Origin: Antedon mediterranea
Lineage: Eukaryota > Echinodermata > Crinoidea > Comatulida > Antedonidae
NCBI RefSeq assembly: GCF_964355755.1
Contig: NC_092671.1
Coordinates: forward strand, 24,982,070 to 25,046,069
Direction: 5' to 3'
Length of the DNA: 64,000 nucleotides
Under the pieces are notes generated by a model that was given only the letters and a program-made list of their open reading frames with translations, made no database searches and was not told where the DNA came from. Shown one piece after another: positions 44,636-56,239 of this stretch (its first letter is position 1; each line of letters opens with the position of its first letter). Made by a program: the position numbers and the translations under genes.

Positions 44636-46156
44636 TTAATTCATATGGTATACTAAATGTTCACACAGCATTTCAACATATGAAAAATTCAAAGAAGTAA
44701 AGTTATGCCTAATTAGCATACGGTATGCTAAATGTTCACACAGCATTTGAACATGTGAAAAATCCAAAGAAGTAAAGTTATGTCTAATTAGCATACGGTA
44801 TGCTAAATGTTCACACAGCATTTGAACATGTGAAAAATCCAAAGAAGTAAAGTTATGCCTAATTAGCATACGGTATGCTAAATGTTCACACAGCATTTGA
44901 ACATGTGAAAAATCCAAAGAAGTAAAGTTATGTCTAATTAGCATACGGTATGCTAAATGTTCACACAGCATTTGAACATGGGAAAAATCCAAAGAAGTAA
45001 AGTTATGCCTAATTAGCATACGGTATGCTAAATGTTCACACAGCATTTGAACATGTGAACAATCCAAAGAAGTAAAGTTATGCCTAATTAGCATACGGTA
45101 TGCTAAATGTTCACACAGCATTTGAACATGTGAAAAATCCAAAGAAGTAAAGTTATGCCTAATTAGCATACAGTATGCTAAATGTTCACACAGCATTTGA
45201 ACATGTGAAAAATCCAAAGAAGTAAAGTTATGCCTAATTAGCATACGGTATGCTAAATGTTCACACAGCATTTGAACATGTGAAAAATCCAAAGAAGTAA
45301 AGTTATGTCTAATTAGCATACGGTATGCTAAATGTTCACATAGCATTTGAACATGTGAAAAATCCAAAGAAGTAAAGTTATGTCTAATTAGCATACGGTA
45401 TGCTAAATGTTCACACAGCATTTGAACATGTGAAAAATCCAAAGAAGTAAAGTTATGCCTAATTAGCATACAGTATGCTAAATGTTCACACAGCATTTGA
45501 ACATGTGAAAAATCCAAAGAAGTAAAGTTATGCCTAATTAGCATACGGTATGCTAAATGTTCACACAGCATTTGAACATGTGAAAAATCCAAAGAAGTAA
45601 AGTTATGTCTAATTAGCATACGGTATGCTAAATGTTCACATAGCATTTGAACATGTGAAAAATCCAAAGAAGTAAAGTTATGTCTAATTAGCATACGGTA
45701 TGCTAAATGTTCACACAGCATTTGAACATGTGAAAAATCCAAAGAAGTAAAGTTATGCCTAATTAGCATACGGTATGCTAAATGTTCACACAGCATTTGA
45801 ACATGTGAAAAATCCAAAGAAGTAAAGTTATGTCTAATTAGCATACGGTATGCTAAATGTTCACACAGCATTTGAACATGTGAAAAATCCAAAGAAGTAA
45901 AGTTATGTCTAATTAGCATACGGTATGCTAAATGTTCACACAGCATTTGAACATGTGAAAAATCCAAAGAAGTAAAGTTATGCCTAATTAGCATACGGTA
46001 TGCTAAATGTTCACACAGCATTTGAACATGTGAAAAATTCAAAGAAGTAAAGTTATGCATTTGTTGTGAATATAAATTATAATTTGAGAATGTAGCATCT
46101 GTAATTTGATACAGATATAAAGATAAAAAAAAAATCCAAAAACATTTCCTGATCAT
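44636..46156 (-). CDS. candidate secreted repeat protein, 19 × 25 residues
   Basis: A minus-strand frame from ATG 46156–46154 to TAA 44638–44636, about 506 residues. A GTG 18 bases further upstream also extends the frame, but ATG is the likely start. The N-terminus MIRKCFWIFFLSLYLY has a short basic region and a hydrophobic core like a signal peptide, followed by about 17 non-repeat residues. Then come nineteen 25-residue units of the form HNFT..DFSHVQMLCEHLAY.MLIR, the last one 23 residues and divergent. Each unit has an N-glycosylation sequon (NFT) and one Cys. Most variants between units are synonymous (AGG/AGA, CTG/CTA, TCA/TCC); the exceptions are Arg to Cys twice, Phe to Cys once, and the edge units. 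The 75-bp period and recent expansion could also keep a frame open by chance, and no promoter, intron or homologue is visible. I do not recognise the sequence. Confidence 0.3.
   Translation of the reverse strand: MIRKCFWIFFLSLYLYQITDATFSNYNLYSQQMHNFTSLNFSHVQMLCEHLAYRMLIRHNFTSLDFSHVQMLCEHLAYRMLIRHNFTSLDFSHVQMLCEHLAYRMLIRHNFTSLDFSHVQMLCEHLAYRMLIRHNFTSLDFSHVQMLCEHLAYRMLIRHNFTSLDFSHVQMLCEHLAYRMLIRHNFTSLDFSHVQMLCEHLAYRMLIRHNFTSLDFSHVQMLCEHLAYCMLIRHNFTSLDFSHVQMLCEHLAYRMLIRHNFTSLDFSHVQMLCEHLAYRMLIRHNFTSLDFSHVQMLCEHLAYRMLIRHNFTSLDFSHVQMLCEHLAYCMLIRHNFTSLDFSHVQMLCEHLAYRMLIRHNFTSLDCSHVQMLCEHLAYRMLIRHNFTSLDFSHVQMLCEHLAYRMLIRHNFTSLDFSHVQMLCEHLAYRMLIRHNFTSLDFSHVQMLCEHLAYRMLIRHNFTSLDFSHVQMLCEHLAYRMLIRHNFTSLNFSYVEMLCEHLVYHMN
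44640..46060. repeat. 75-bp tandem repeat (19 units)
   Basis: In-register tandem repeat with a period of exactly 75 bp; a unit contains TGCTAAATGTTCACACAGCA and AATCCAAAGAAGTAAAGTTA. Copies are nearly identical. Differences are single substitutions (CCT/TCT, CGG/CAG, CAC/CAT, TGTG/TGGG, GAAA/GAAC). The two edge units are the most diverged, as expected when an array grows from its middle. No indel occurs between interior units. Confidence 0.98.
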
Positions 46157-46174
46157 CACTCTAGGAATAATCAC

Positions 46175-48481
46175 ATAAATATTATTTAATGGAGATTATA
46201 TGACAATTTCGTTTGTATGACTCATTTAAATGCATGTTTTACAGATGACTCTGTGAATTTGTGTCGCCTCATATCTTGGAAAAGGACTAGTTATTCTTTG
46301 ATGATTATGACAATTGTGTCGCCATACCATCTGGATTTTTACATAGCCCTAAACCAAAACTAAGTCTCAAAGATTATCTACTACATGGTTATTTCATGTC
46401 ATCCACAGCTCCTACTATTGAGTTTACTTACCGATTATAATTGATCTTGTTATTTCTTGTTGTACTATATCAACAGGAGGGGCACCTTGTTGCATAAGCG
46501 GCAAAGTAAATTGTCTAGTGTGAACCAAGCCCAGAATAATTAGACACTTTCTATGCAATTTTTGACTTTTTGTAAGTATAGTGCATAATTATCCTTCAAG
46601 AACATTAAACCAGGTAATTCCTTCTGAAATGTTTGTTCTATGATTAACTATTAATTATAGTTATTCTATAAAATGAGAAAACAATTATTTACTGTACACT
46701 AACTTATTCTAATTAGATGTTGTAAATCTATTTTGAAACCGTTTATTCGTCACTATGCAGAAGAAACAAACCCATAGTCTAATTTATGTTTAAAAAAAGT
46801 ATACATACATATTACAATTACCATATTTATTATGGTGTATACAGTATTTTTGGTAAAAGAAACTTGTCCCAGATAGCAGAAATTACACATAGCATTAGCT
46901 GCATTATATATCTCAAGCAAACATAATAAGACCACCAAGAAAATGAATAAGACACAAGACACAACATGTTGCATACTGTCACGTTTTCACTACTAATTAG
47001 GGAACCTGTTTGTTGTTTTTAAACAATTACTCAAATTCTTTGTAATGAACCAGGTTACTGTTCTTGATTTTTGGATTGAACTCTGATGCCATGATAAAGA
47101 CTACATTGTTTGTGAAAGAATCAAAGTCTTTCCTTGCACATGATCCCTATAAAATTTTGGAAAGACAAATTATGAATAATTTATATTTTTTATTGATAAG
47201 TTTAAATACTGTACACTTAAGCTTTCTGAAGCTGTATAACTTTATTAATTGTGGGTAACAGAAACATAAATTGTTGTTGAATGTTGTTGATTAAATGTAC
47301 AGAACTGACTACATAGCCTTGTTAATTGTTTACTAACACTACGTTTGATAAAACGATTAACTATATTAACTTTTATTGTCATGATAAAGGGTAGTTGAAA
47401 TAGCTATTTAAGCCTTGTGTTCAAATTGTAAAGAACAACAGCGTCTCATTTTCATTTTATTTTAGTTCATTAAATTTTACAAACAGACAAACATTTTAAA
47501 AAAAGGTACTATACAAGAAAACAATATTAACTGAATGAACTAGCGATAACCTAAGAAAGTTTATGGGAAAAAAAATATTTCCATTGGGGTCTCCAAATAC
47601 AAAAAGAAAACATTGCAACTTCCCTAATTTAAATTTTAAAAACAACATTACATAGTAACAATTTACAATATATTTAAAACATTTATTAATAATGTCAGAA
47701 ACACCTACTGTACTTTTAAATTGGCTACATAGTGGCCAAATAAAACCCAGTAAAAAGATATTAATCAAAATACCAATATTTTTTCTTTATTTCCTCTTTT
47801 ATATACTATTATACCCTATTGAAATGTCAATCAACATTTTTATTGTTTTCTTTAGTATTTATTAAACAATAAACTAATTACTTAAAATAAAGTAGATGAA
47901 ATAAATTAAAGTAACATGAAAACTAATTGTATTTTATACTAGGTTCAATTATGTCCAGTGAGTAGAATATATTGACAGAATGAAGCCACCAAGATGTTGG
48001 GCATTTTGTATTTAGTGGTGTTGTGCCTATATCCTGCAGTAATACTGTAGGCCTACATGTTATAAAGATTGATAGCCTAGCTATAACTTTTAGTTGAATC
48101 AAAAGCTGTTTATGGAAGCAGTTTGACAAAATTTCTTATCTGACAAAATCTCGCTCATGGCCCGATTGGTTCTAGAACGACTAACACATAATTGCGACTA
48201 GTTAGGCATGTCAAAGAAGCTTTCGTATTCTTTTCTGTATTAACATACTTTTTATGTGTTTTTATTTCGATAGATGGTTTAGAGTTGTACTAACCTCAGG
48301 TTATTTTCTAGACTACCTACAGTAGATCTGTAACAAAGGTGAGTACAATTGTTTTATATTCAAATTTGATAAATATTCCAATAATTTATAAGAAAAATCT
48401 TAATCATAATATGTTTCTTCACGTCATAAATTGATGTGAAGCAAATACTACTCCTAAAGCAAGATACAGTATTACTGATTT
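46175..48481. other. intergenic, nothing specific
   Basis: AT-rich, no gene recognised. GTGTGAACCAAGCCC at about 46518–46532 resembles a DNA-transposon terminal word but has no partner. Confidence 0.45.
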
Positions 48482-50740
48482 GGGTGTGTAGAAAGCGACG
48501 ACCTCGAATTGGACGACCCCAACGACCCGGGCGACCTAGAATTGGACGACCCATAACACGAAACCGACGACCCATAACACGAAACCGACGACCCATATAG
48601 CCTAGCCTAGGCCTAAGTGTGGTATAACATCCCGAAGCCGAACATAACCAAAGATCTTTAAACCATACCTTAATACTCGCAAGCAAGCAATTGATTGAAA
48701 AAATACAGAAATATCGCCATTTGATACTGAATGTGTCGACACGAACAAACGAACAGATATGGAACGCCAAGAGTGCATCATTAAAACTGCATTCGACTCG
48801 ATTAGCACACGAAATATCATAAATATATAGCGGCCGGTAAGGTTTGCTCAGTGGATTGGTCATCGTTAACCCAAATAATCAAATCAAGGCTATCTGTATG
48901 TTTGCCCCAAGATGGCGGCCAACAACATGACTACATTTTATGTTGCCAGATCTATGTAACTAGCTAGAGAGGATTTGTTCAGAATACATCATTTACTCAA
49001 ATGGATTTTTTCTCGAAAAATGACCGGAAGTATCACTTTTGATCTTTGACCTGATTATAATATAATTACCATATTTAAATTAACCTAAAACGATCGTTTT
49101 TTCATTTTAAATGTTCGCACTTGGTGAGTGGACCAATTTACAGAAGATAAAAATGAGGGCCACCATATCCCCAACAATACAAATTAGGTTTTAAGATAGG
49201 GTTCTCCTAACTATGCAACTATTCGTTGTAGAGAATTGTAATTTGAATAGAATTGTTCAGCATGTGCATTATATTTACTGTAATCGAAAATTTGAGGAAG
49301 ACATTAAAAAAAAGAAAAAAAGACATTATGAACAATGCTCAATAGATTTATAAAATGGACAGATACTTTTTTCGTAATATAGCTAGGCTAACATTAGTGA
49401 CTGACATTTTAATAACTCAATCTACGGGAAACTTTGCTGCAAAAAAAAGACATTAAAAGAAGAAAATCACTAGCAGCTATGGCATATAACAAGCTGAAGT
49501 CGTCGCTAGAACACAAAACGATGTCTATAGACGTGAAATCCCGTTTGTTTGACGCATACATAGCAAGTATTTTCTTATATAACAGTGAACTCTGGGTACT
49601 AAACAAAAAATTACAAGAGAGTATAGATATATATCACAGGAAAATGTTGCGAAAGATGATAGATATTAAATTAACAGATAGAGTGTGTAACACGAAAATA
49701 TACGAGATAACAAAACAAGAAGAATGGAGTAAAAGAATTAAACGAAGGAGACTAAAATGGTATGGACACATAATTAGATTACCGGATGATACCCCAATCA
49801 AACAAACAATGAAGGAAACTAACAGGAAAGTAAAACGACCCGTAGGAAGACCAAGAAATAACTGGATGAATCAAATAAAGAAAGACTTACAAGGACTATA
49901 GTAGACACTAACACAATAACAAACCATCCTGCCATAAACAGACAAAAATGGAAACAAATTGTGGAAAGCGTAATGTCGGAAGACGGAAAACGTTAGCAAC
50001 AACATTGTTCATAATACGTTATATTTATCAATCACACAATCAATTTATTTTTTCCAAATAAAAGCAGTTTACAAATAGAGATAAACAAGATTAATTAAAT
50101 TGAAGAAGGCATGGTCAAAAAGCAGATGCTTGTGGCAGACATGCCTGTAAACAAAGATGGTATTTCGACAAACATATTAAAAATAAATTAAAAAGAAATA
50201 AATTGGTTAAACCATGGACGTATAATTACATCTCGTCTTCTTATAACGAACACTATAGGCCTACCAAGCAGCGTGTTCCGAACATGTGCATGGGGAGGGC
50301 CATAAGAAAGCTTTACATTTCACACATGCATTGTATACGGCCAAACCTTACCCACCGCTGAAAAAGGGACCGTTTTGACCTGGTTTGCCATGTTTATGAT
50401 ATTTTGTGTGCTAATCGAGTCGAATGCAGTTTTAAGGATGCACTCTTGGCGTTCCATATCTGTTCGTTTGTTGGTGTCGACACATTCAGTATCATCAAAT
50501 GGCGATATTTCTGTATTTTTTCAATCAATTGCTTGCTTGCGAGTATTATATAAGGTATGGTTTAAAGATCTTTGGCTATGTTCGACTTCAGGATGTTATA
50601 CCACACTTAAGCCTAGACTAGGCTAGGCTATGGGGGACGTCGGTTTTGTGTTATGGGTTGTCCAATTCTAGGTCGTCCAATTCGAGGTCGCCCATGTCGT
50701 TGGGGTCGTCCAATTCGAGGTCATCGCTTTCTACACACCC
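48482..50740. mobile_element. 2.26-kb inverted-repeat element containing a LINE fragment
   Basis: The ends GGGTGTGTAGAAAGCGA are inverted. The left arm (48482–about 48865) and right arm (about 50365–50740) are reverse complements over roughly 380 bp, with small gaps. The outer part of each arm has GC-rich CGACCTCGAATTGGACGACC motif repeats; the inner part contains TCTTTAAACCATACCTTA and GGAACGCCAAGAGTGCAT. No clear target duplication was found (ATTACTGATT against TGAATGAAAT outside). The interior includes a LINE fragment (49434–49990). The 167- and 83-codon frames in the arms have no family match and are shadows. Confidence 0.75.
49434..49990 (+). pseudogene. LINE ORF2 C-terminus with a frameshift
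   Basis: The 155-codon frame reads KDIKRRKSLAAMAYNKLKSS, DVKSRLFDAYIASIFLYNSE, KLQESIDIYHRKMLRKMIDI, RRRLKWYGHIIRLPDDTPIK and GRPRNNWMNQIKKDLQGL. RRRL-W-GH--RLPDD-P and GRPR--W are standard C-terminal motifs of non-LTR retrotransposon polymerases. After a premature TAG at 49899–49901 the protein resumes in the next frame as VDTNTITNHPAINRQKWKQI and ends with GKR and a stop at about 49995, so a single small indel killed an otherwise open tail. The catalytic domain is missing upstream. It sits within the inverted-repeat element. Confidence 0.88.
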
Positions 50741-52984
50741 TGAATGAAATGCATGAATGGCTCTTAGCTAGGCCTAAAAGGGGACGGGATCTTAGTCACT
50801 ATGTTTAAATACAAGGTACATTTATTTATGTCATTTGTTAGAAAATATAATGGTAATCAGTTGATACATGTAGTTTGTAGCCTAGTGTTTTTTAACAGTT
50901 GTATTTGTAGCCTAGTTAGGCCTTATTTATTCTGGCCTTTTTGTTGTTTTTGTTGAAATCCATCTCTCACACATTGACGATACAAGATGTCAGCCTAGGT
51001 CAAACCTTGTTTCGCGTCATAACAGGAAACGTTCTGATTGGATACAACGTTGACTTACAGTAGCGTACGCGTACACTAAAACGGTACTATCAACGGTGGA
51101 ACGGTACTATTCCACTACAACGCTACAACCGTTGTATGACGCGTTGTACGCTAATCCCCAACTGTTCAGTGACACATTCTTTTAGCGTCGTACGCTAAAA
51201 CGGTCTAACGTCATGGGTCTGAACAGGGCCTTAGTCTTGAACATGATTATCTTTCACATGTTATATTCATCAATAAAAACATTATCCTAAATGTGGCATT
51301 ACCATTAACTTAAAATAAGTTTTGAGTTAAGTTTTCTTTGTAGTTAATATTCAAAATTTCCTTATGACAATAACATACATTAAAACATAAAAGACAAAAA
51401 GTAAAGTTATTGTTAGATAATAGTGTTGAATACTTTATAATTTATAAAAATATTTTACGACGTGTAAAAAATAAATTCTGGTTGGAATGAATGTTGATAT
51501 CTTGCAAGATGGATTTGTGGATATGGTCTAAAATTAACAAATAAAGTTTGTCTACTATATCGTTCATAATAAAATTAACTTTTGTAATACATGATAGTGA
51601 TACAATATTGTAAAGCGTTTCGTCTGTAAACACATGTGATGTAACATATTGCTTAGATGCACGAGTTTGCGATCATTCTTCAACAGTACAGGCTTTGATT
51701 TGCGTTGCGTCAGGAATGCCAATTTAAAAAAAAAACAATAGTGTTTCGCAATTTTTCTAATTAAAGAAATTACTAAGTACATTATTTTGACAAATAAAAT
51801 ATATAATCTTTTGACTACACTGTACAGTTGCACTATTGTACTGTACAGCATTGTACTATTAATTCGTACATGATTCAACTTACCTGAGTTGAATAGAAAG
51901 TTGTCAATTATATTACCATTTGAATTGCACATGTGTAGAAATGGTAAATACTTCTTTTGTGTTTTTTTTAATTGATTTGTAAAAGTATGCCAAGCCCTTA
52001 GGCCATTGTGCCTTTAAATAGAAAGCAAATCCCCTGTTTCCTATTTTGACCACAGAAATTTAGAACATGGGTGGAATGTCAATTTCAATACTGTACTTCT
52101 AAAAAGACCTTTGAAACATTCAGGATTTTGAAAACAAATTGATGAATGGGTTTTTATGTAAGTCTTGGGGATTTACAAAAACAGTCCACTTTGAGATTTG
52201 CCAGCAAGTTCATTACACAAAAAAAAGAGACAAAGAAACCTGACATTAATTACTAGTTAAAATATCTCATTGAGCAGTTTATGAAAATAATTTGTCTCAT
52301 AAATTCTAGAAATAATCTATTTTCCAGATGACAGTGGATTTAGATCAATTTGCCCTTTTTTGACAGAAATATAGATTAGAAGTTGTTTTTTTTTTCATTG
52401 TATAGTCTACTTTCCAAATGACATTGGATTTTTTTAATACATCATATAAATTTGTTCTTTTTTTGTCTGCAAATTTAGATTATATAAGTTGTTTTTCCAT
52501 TTATTTTTAGTGTTTTGGCCAAATATGATCCTAAAGTTATAAAATTCAATTGCAATGTAAAACAAAACCCTCATTTATTCAAGTAGATATTTAAAAAGAG
52601 CATAATTACAAAGACGTGTCCTTGTGATTGGATTTTATATAATAACCAGAACAAGTTTTATTACAGTTGTATTTTTATAGAGTTTAATTTTTTATACACA
52701 ACTGTCTTGTTCATTTGTGCGCTCCAGTCTAAATAACTTTTTTTAGGCATGTTAGAAAATTAAACAGTCATTAAGAAGTGAATCCAACCACTGTTTATCC
52801 TCAATGACATTATTTTGTCATGCAGCTATTATATATAATAATGTATAATAAAAAGTGGTGGAACAATTGCTTAGAAAGTTTGTGCACTGACTTGTACACA
52901 CCTGTTTTAGCACACCTCGGTACAGCATACATATATGATTTACATTTATAGACACGGCTTGTTGTAGATTACTAGAATGCCATT
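50741..52984. other. intergenic with a DNA-element end at about 51050–51225
   Basis: Around 51060–51225 repeated TACGCTAAAACGGT-type words end in GGGTCTGAACAGGGCC, whose reverse complement GGCCCTGTTCAGACCC is a common MITE terminus. The opposite end was not located. The rest is AT-rich with no gene. Confidence 0.4.
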
Positions 52985-53330
52985 TTGTTATGGTCTACCA
53001 CCAAACAAAGAACTTTCAAGAAATTACAACTTCTTTTAAAAATTGCAGCTCAACTGGTATCTGGCACTTCAAGGTTTGCTCACATTACACCAATATAAAC
53101 TCCACTGCATTCCAATTAAACAACAAAATTATATTCACAAACTAATGTTAATTACATATAAATCACTTAATGACAAATCACTACCATATATTTCCACCTT
53201 AATTATATGTAGATCTTCAGTAAGAGATCTCTTAGGTTTTTCTTCCATTTTTATTTTAAAGCACTTAGGGAGATTGTTAAAAGTGCTATATAAATTTGAC
53301 AACATAATATTAGTACCCTACAGTAGATGG
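52985..53330 (+). mobile_element. L2/CR1-like LINE 3' end, degenerate
   Basis: Across two frames the + strand encodes AAQLVSGTSRFAHITPI, then LHCIPIKQQNYIHKLMLITY and KSLNDKSLPYISTL. This matches the A-R--TGT-RF-HITP--- LHWLPI--RI-YK-LLL-YK-LN----YL pattern of CR1/L2/Rex polymerases. The 3' part has AAAGCACTTAGGGAGATTGT then AAAAGTGCTATATAAAT, the usual stem-like L2 tail. Several frame breaks show age. Confidence 0.8.
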
Positions 53331-53392
53331 TGTGTTATTATTTGACAACATAATATTAGTACCCTACAGTAAATGGTGTGTTATTATTTCTG
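53299..53392. repeat. 46-bp tandem duplication
   Basis: Two near-identical copies of a unit starting TTTGACAACATAATATTAG and ending GTGTGTTATTAT, directly at the 3' end of the L2-like LINE tail. This is a common terminal-repeat pattern of such LINEs. Confidence 0.8.
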
Positions 53393-55291
53393 ACATCCTC
53401 ACATTATATTATTACCGTATTGTAATCTTTACTGTCTCAATCATGGCAGATTTGAAACATTTCCCGCAGTTTTTAAAAAACAATTATAATTTGTCTAAAA
53501 TTTATCCAATCAAAGAAGAAGTTAATCTACAACTAAATTGAATAATTTGTGTTTTATTTATTTGGAATTGTCATTCAAAAAATTAATATTTTGACATATT
53601 TATAATAGGTATACTTTACTTTAATGATTTCCTTTTTAAAATCTAATAACTTTCCTGTATTGCAGCATATTCCATTTCTGTATCAAAGTATGACCTGTGC
53701 TCATTGACCCGTGACAAGATCCTGTATGACAAAACTTACTGGCATTCCTTGTACAAAGAGTTTATTGAATAGGTGTTTACTGTATAGTTTAGCTATGACA
53801 ATCATCCTGATAACATCTATGCAATCTGTGCTTGTGGCTTGATGTTATTTTGTAAAGATTGTGACTTATGGGAAAGTATTTTTTACCAGATTAATAGTAA
53901 ACTAATACTGTTGGTCAAATTATCTATTGATTAGTTCTTCTTGTTTTTTCAAATGGATATACAGCAGCAGCAGTAGTAGTAAAGACACAGAGGTAGGTCC
54001 AGCCTGTTTTAGTATAAATAGACAAATGCATACAATATTGTTTACAATGTATAGGAAGAAAACAAAATCTATTGTTAATCTGTCATGAATATGTGGTTTC
54101 TGTGTATTCTGGAAATACTGAATTACCGGTACTTAATTAAAAAAATTTGTTTAGTTCACTGTATGATTAGAAATTATAACAATTTTACAGTGGACTTCCC
54201 TACTGGAGGCAAAAACTAAAAAACGCAAACTCCCAAAATGTTCCAAATTCTTATTTACAATCAAAAATACATTCTGAATATACTATACAGACAAATTATT
54301 ATTAGGCCAAGCCCATATGTCCGGTTTTGAAAGATTTGACAAATGGGACTAAGAAACAGTAATTTGTTTTTACTCTTATGAAATTGTACTGTGTATTACT
54401 TTGACATTGCGATTTTTAGTTTAATACTCAAGATTCCAGGCACAGCCATGTCTTTTTAAAATAAAATAATGACTTTTTATTTTTCTGCAACCTCACCGAT
54501 TGATTTTTCATCATTTATGAAATATTTAGCGTCCCCCTAATCTACTGTGTATAATGCTGGATCAGGCCCTGGATAAAACAGTCCACATAGTTTATAATAC
54601 AGTAGTAATCTTAAATTATTAAGTTCACTTTTATCGTAAAATCTGCATTTTTGATATGGAGAATGTGTTACTAGTGTGTTTCCAATCATGCTTTATTAAA
54701 TTATTAATCTATTACAACAGAGTTTACACAGCGGTAGTCGGTTTATACATAAGGTAGTGCGTTGTTGCACTTTTGTCTGTGTTGCCTGCAGGTTCGTTTT
54801 CAGGAAGCAATCTGTTTAGTATTGTCAGATATGATGATTGTTATTTAGTAGGTGAAACAGGTGAAGTTAAACAAGTGGGCTGCCTTAATGAATCATGCCT
54901 GTTTACACATTTTTTCATGTTTTTGACTGTCTTAGAACCACAAGAGTTCTAGGAATAAGCGTTCTCAGATTACAAAAATGACAGTGTGTTGACTGTTTAG
55001 TTTTGTTTATTGTACGTTACTGGTTTTTGTGTACTGTATTTTGTTTTTTATTCTTTTTTATGGATGCATTTTCATCTTTGTCAAAAGTGTAAACTCCAAA
55101 TAATAGGTTTTCTATCTATCCATCTTTCCTTTATGGGTTTTAATGTCATTTTCATTGTATCTAATACTAGTAGTAACCCCTATTAATGGTACAGCATACC
55201 ATTACTGTAGGACCCAACAAAGTGTCCCTTTTTAACAGGGATGTCTCCTAAATTGAAACAGTAGTATAATTTTCAGCAAAGTACAATATTG
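53393..55291. other. intergenic, nothing specific
   Basis: AT-rich with no recognised gene. GGACCCAACAAAGTGTCCC near 55210–55228 resembles a pogo/Tigger-type terminal word, without a partner. Confidence 0.4.
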
Positions 55292-55488
55292 TAGTGGTGA
55301 TGCCCTAGTGGTGATGCCCTAGTGGTGATGCCCTAGTGGTGATGCCCTAGTGGTGATGCCCTAGTGGTGATGCCCTAATGGTGATGCCCTAATGGTGATG
55401 CCCTAATGGTGATGCCCTAATGGTGATGCCCTAATGGTGATGCCCTAATGGTGATGCCCTAATGGTGATGCCCTAATGGTGATGCCCC
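55292..55488. repeat. 14-bp tandem repeat (14 copies)
   Basis: Unit TAGTGGTGATGCCC. The first six units have AGTGG and the next eight AATGG, with no interleaving. Confidence 0.95.
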
Positions 55489-55874
55489 AAAGGTTTTGTT
55501 TTATTAAATTACAACTGTTCATTTTATCATCTGTCTTGAAAAAAAACTTACTGGCACATTGCGCTTACATAATTAAGTTTTTTTTTTTTTGCAGGTCATT
55601 TAGCGAACTAAAGTATTATTATATATTTAACAATGTTTGAATTGCAATATCATATGACAGGTTACATCGTTAACATTACATAATAGTTTTTATTAAATAG
55701 TACCCAGGGATCATTTACTAGTGTAAGCCTACAGTACTATAGCCAAATGCTACTCAACACCATCTTATCACTAAACATTTGTAAAATCATAATTTTAGCA
55801 ATCACTAAATTTAGATTGATCTGCTGTTCATAATCAATTTAAAAAAAAAACAAAATTAAATGTGAATGTTGGAT

Positions 55875-55998
55875 GTCTAGAAAACTCAGATCTCAGATAT
55901 ATCTGAGTTTTCTAGATCTAGAAAACTCAGATATCTGACTTTTCTAGATCTAGAAAACTCAGATATCAAGATCTGAGTTTTCTAGTTCCAAAATGGAA
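55875..55998. repeat. cluster of alternating inverted TCTAGAAAACTCAGAT words
   Basis: At least six copies of TCTAGAAAACTCAGAT or its reverse complement in alternating orientation, plus GGAACTAGAAAACCCAGATC at the right. The tract can fold into several nested hairpins. No coding capacity. Confidence 0.85.
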
Positions 55999-56039
55999 CT
56001 AGAAAACCCAGATCATTATATGATTGGTTGGTAGGTTTG

Positions 56040-56099
56040 GGTGTGATATTCACCCAAACGGCGTACACCCAAACGGCGTACACCCAAACGGCGTACAAC
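56040..56099. repeat. 15-bp repeat CACCCAAACGGCGTA (3 copies) with inverted GGGTGT
   Basis: Three exact copies of CACCCAAACGGCGTA, preceded by TTTGGGTGTGATATTCACCC, which is palindromic. Likely the end of a small element. Confidence 0.8.
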
Positions 56100-56239
56100 T
56101 AAAAAACTAAAACAGTGAAAACAAAAACAAAGTTTGAAGTCTACCATGCAATTATAATCGTTTTCAGCTGAAATCAGCACAGTAATATTATAGTTAAACT
56201 TAAACATCTTTCTTTTATAACTGATTCTATATTCCACTG

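Noticed and set aside
48360-48863. 167-codon minus-strand frame with an RRF/GRP-rich stretch
   Set aside because: The repetitive segment is the CGACC motif array of the inverted-repeat arm, and the other arm encodes a different frame. No coding signature.
53043-53345. 100-codon + frame as a host gene
   Set aside because: It matches the C-terminal region of L2/CR1 polymerases when frames are joined and ends in the typical LINE tail.
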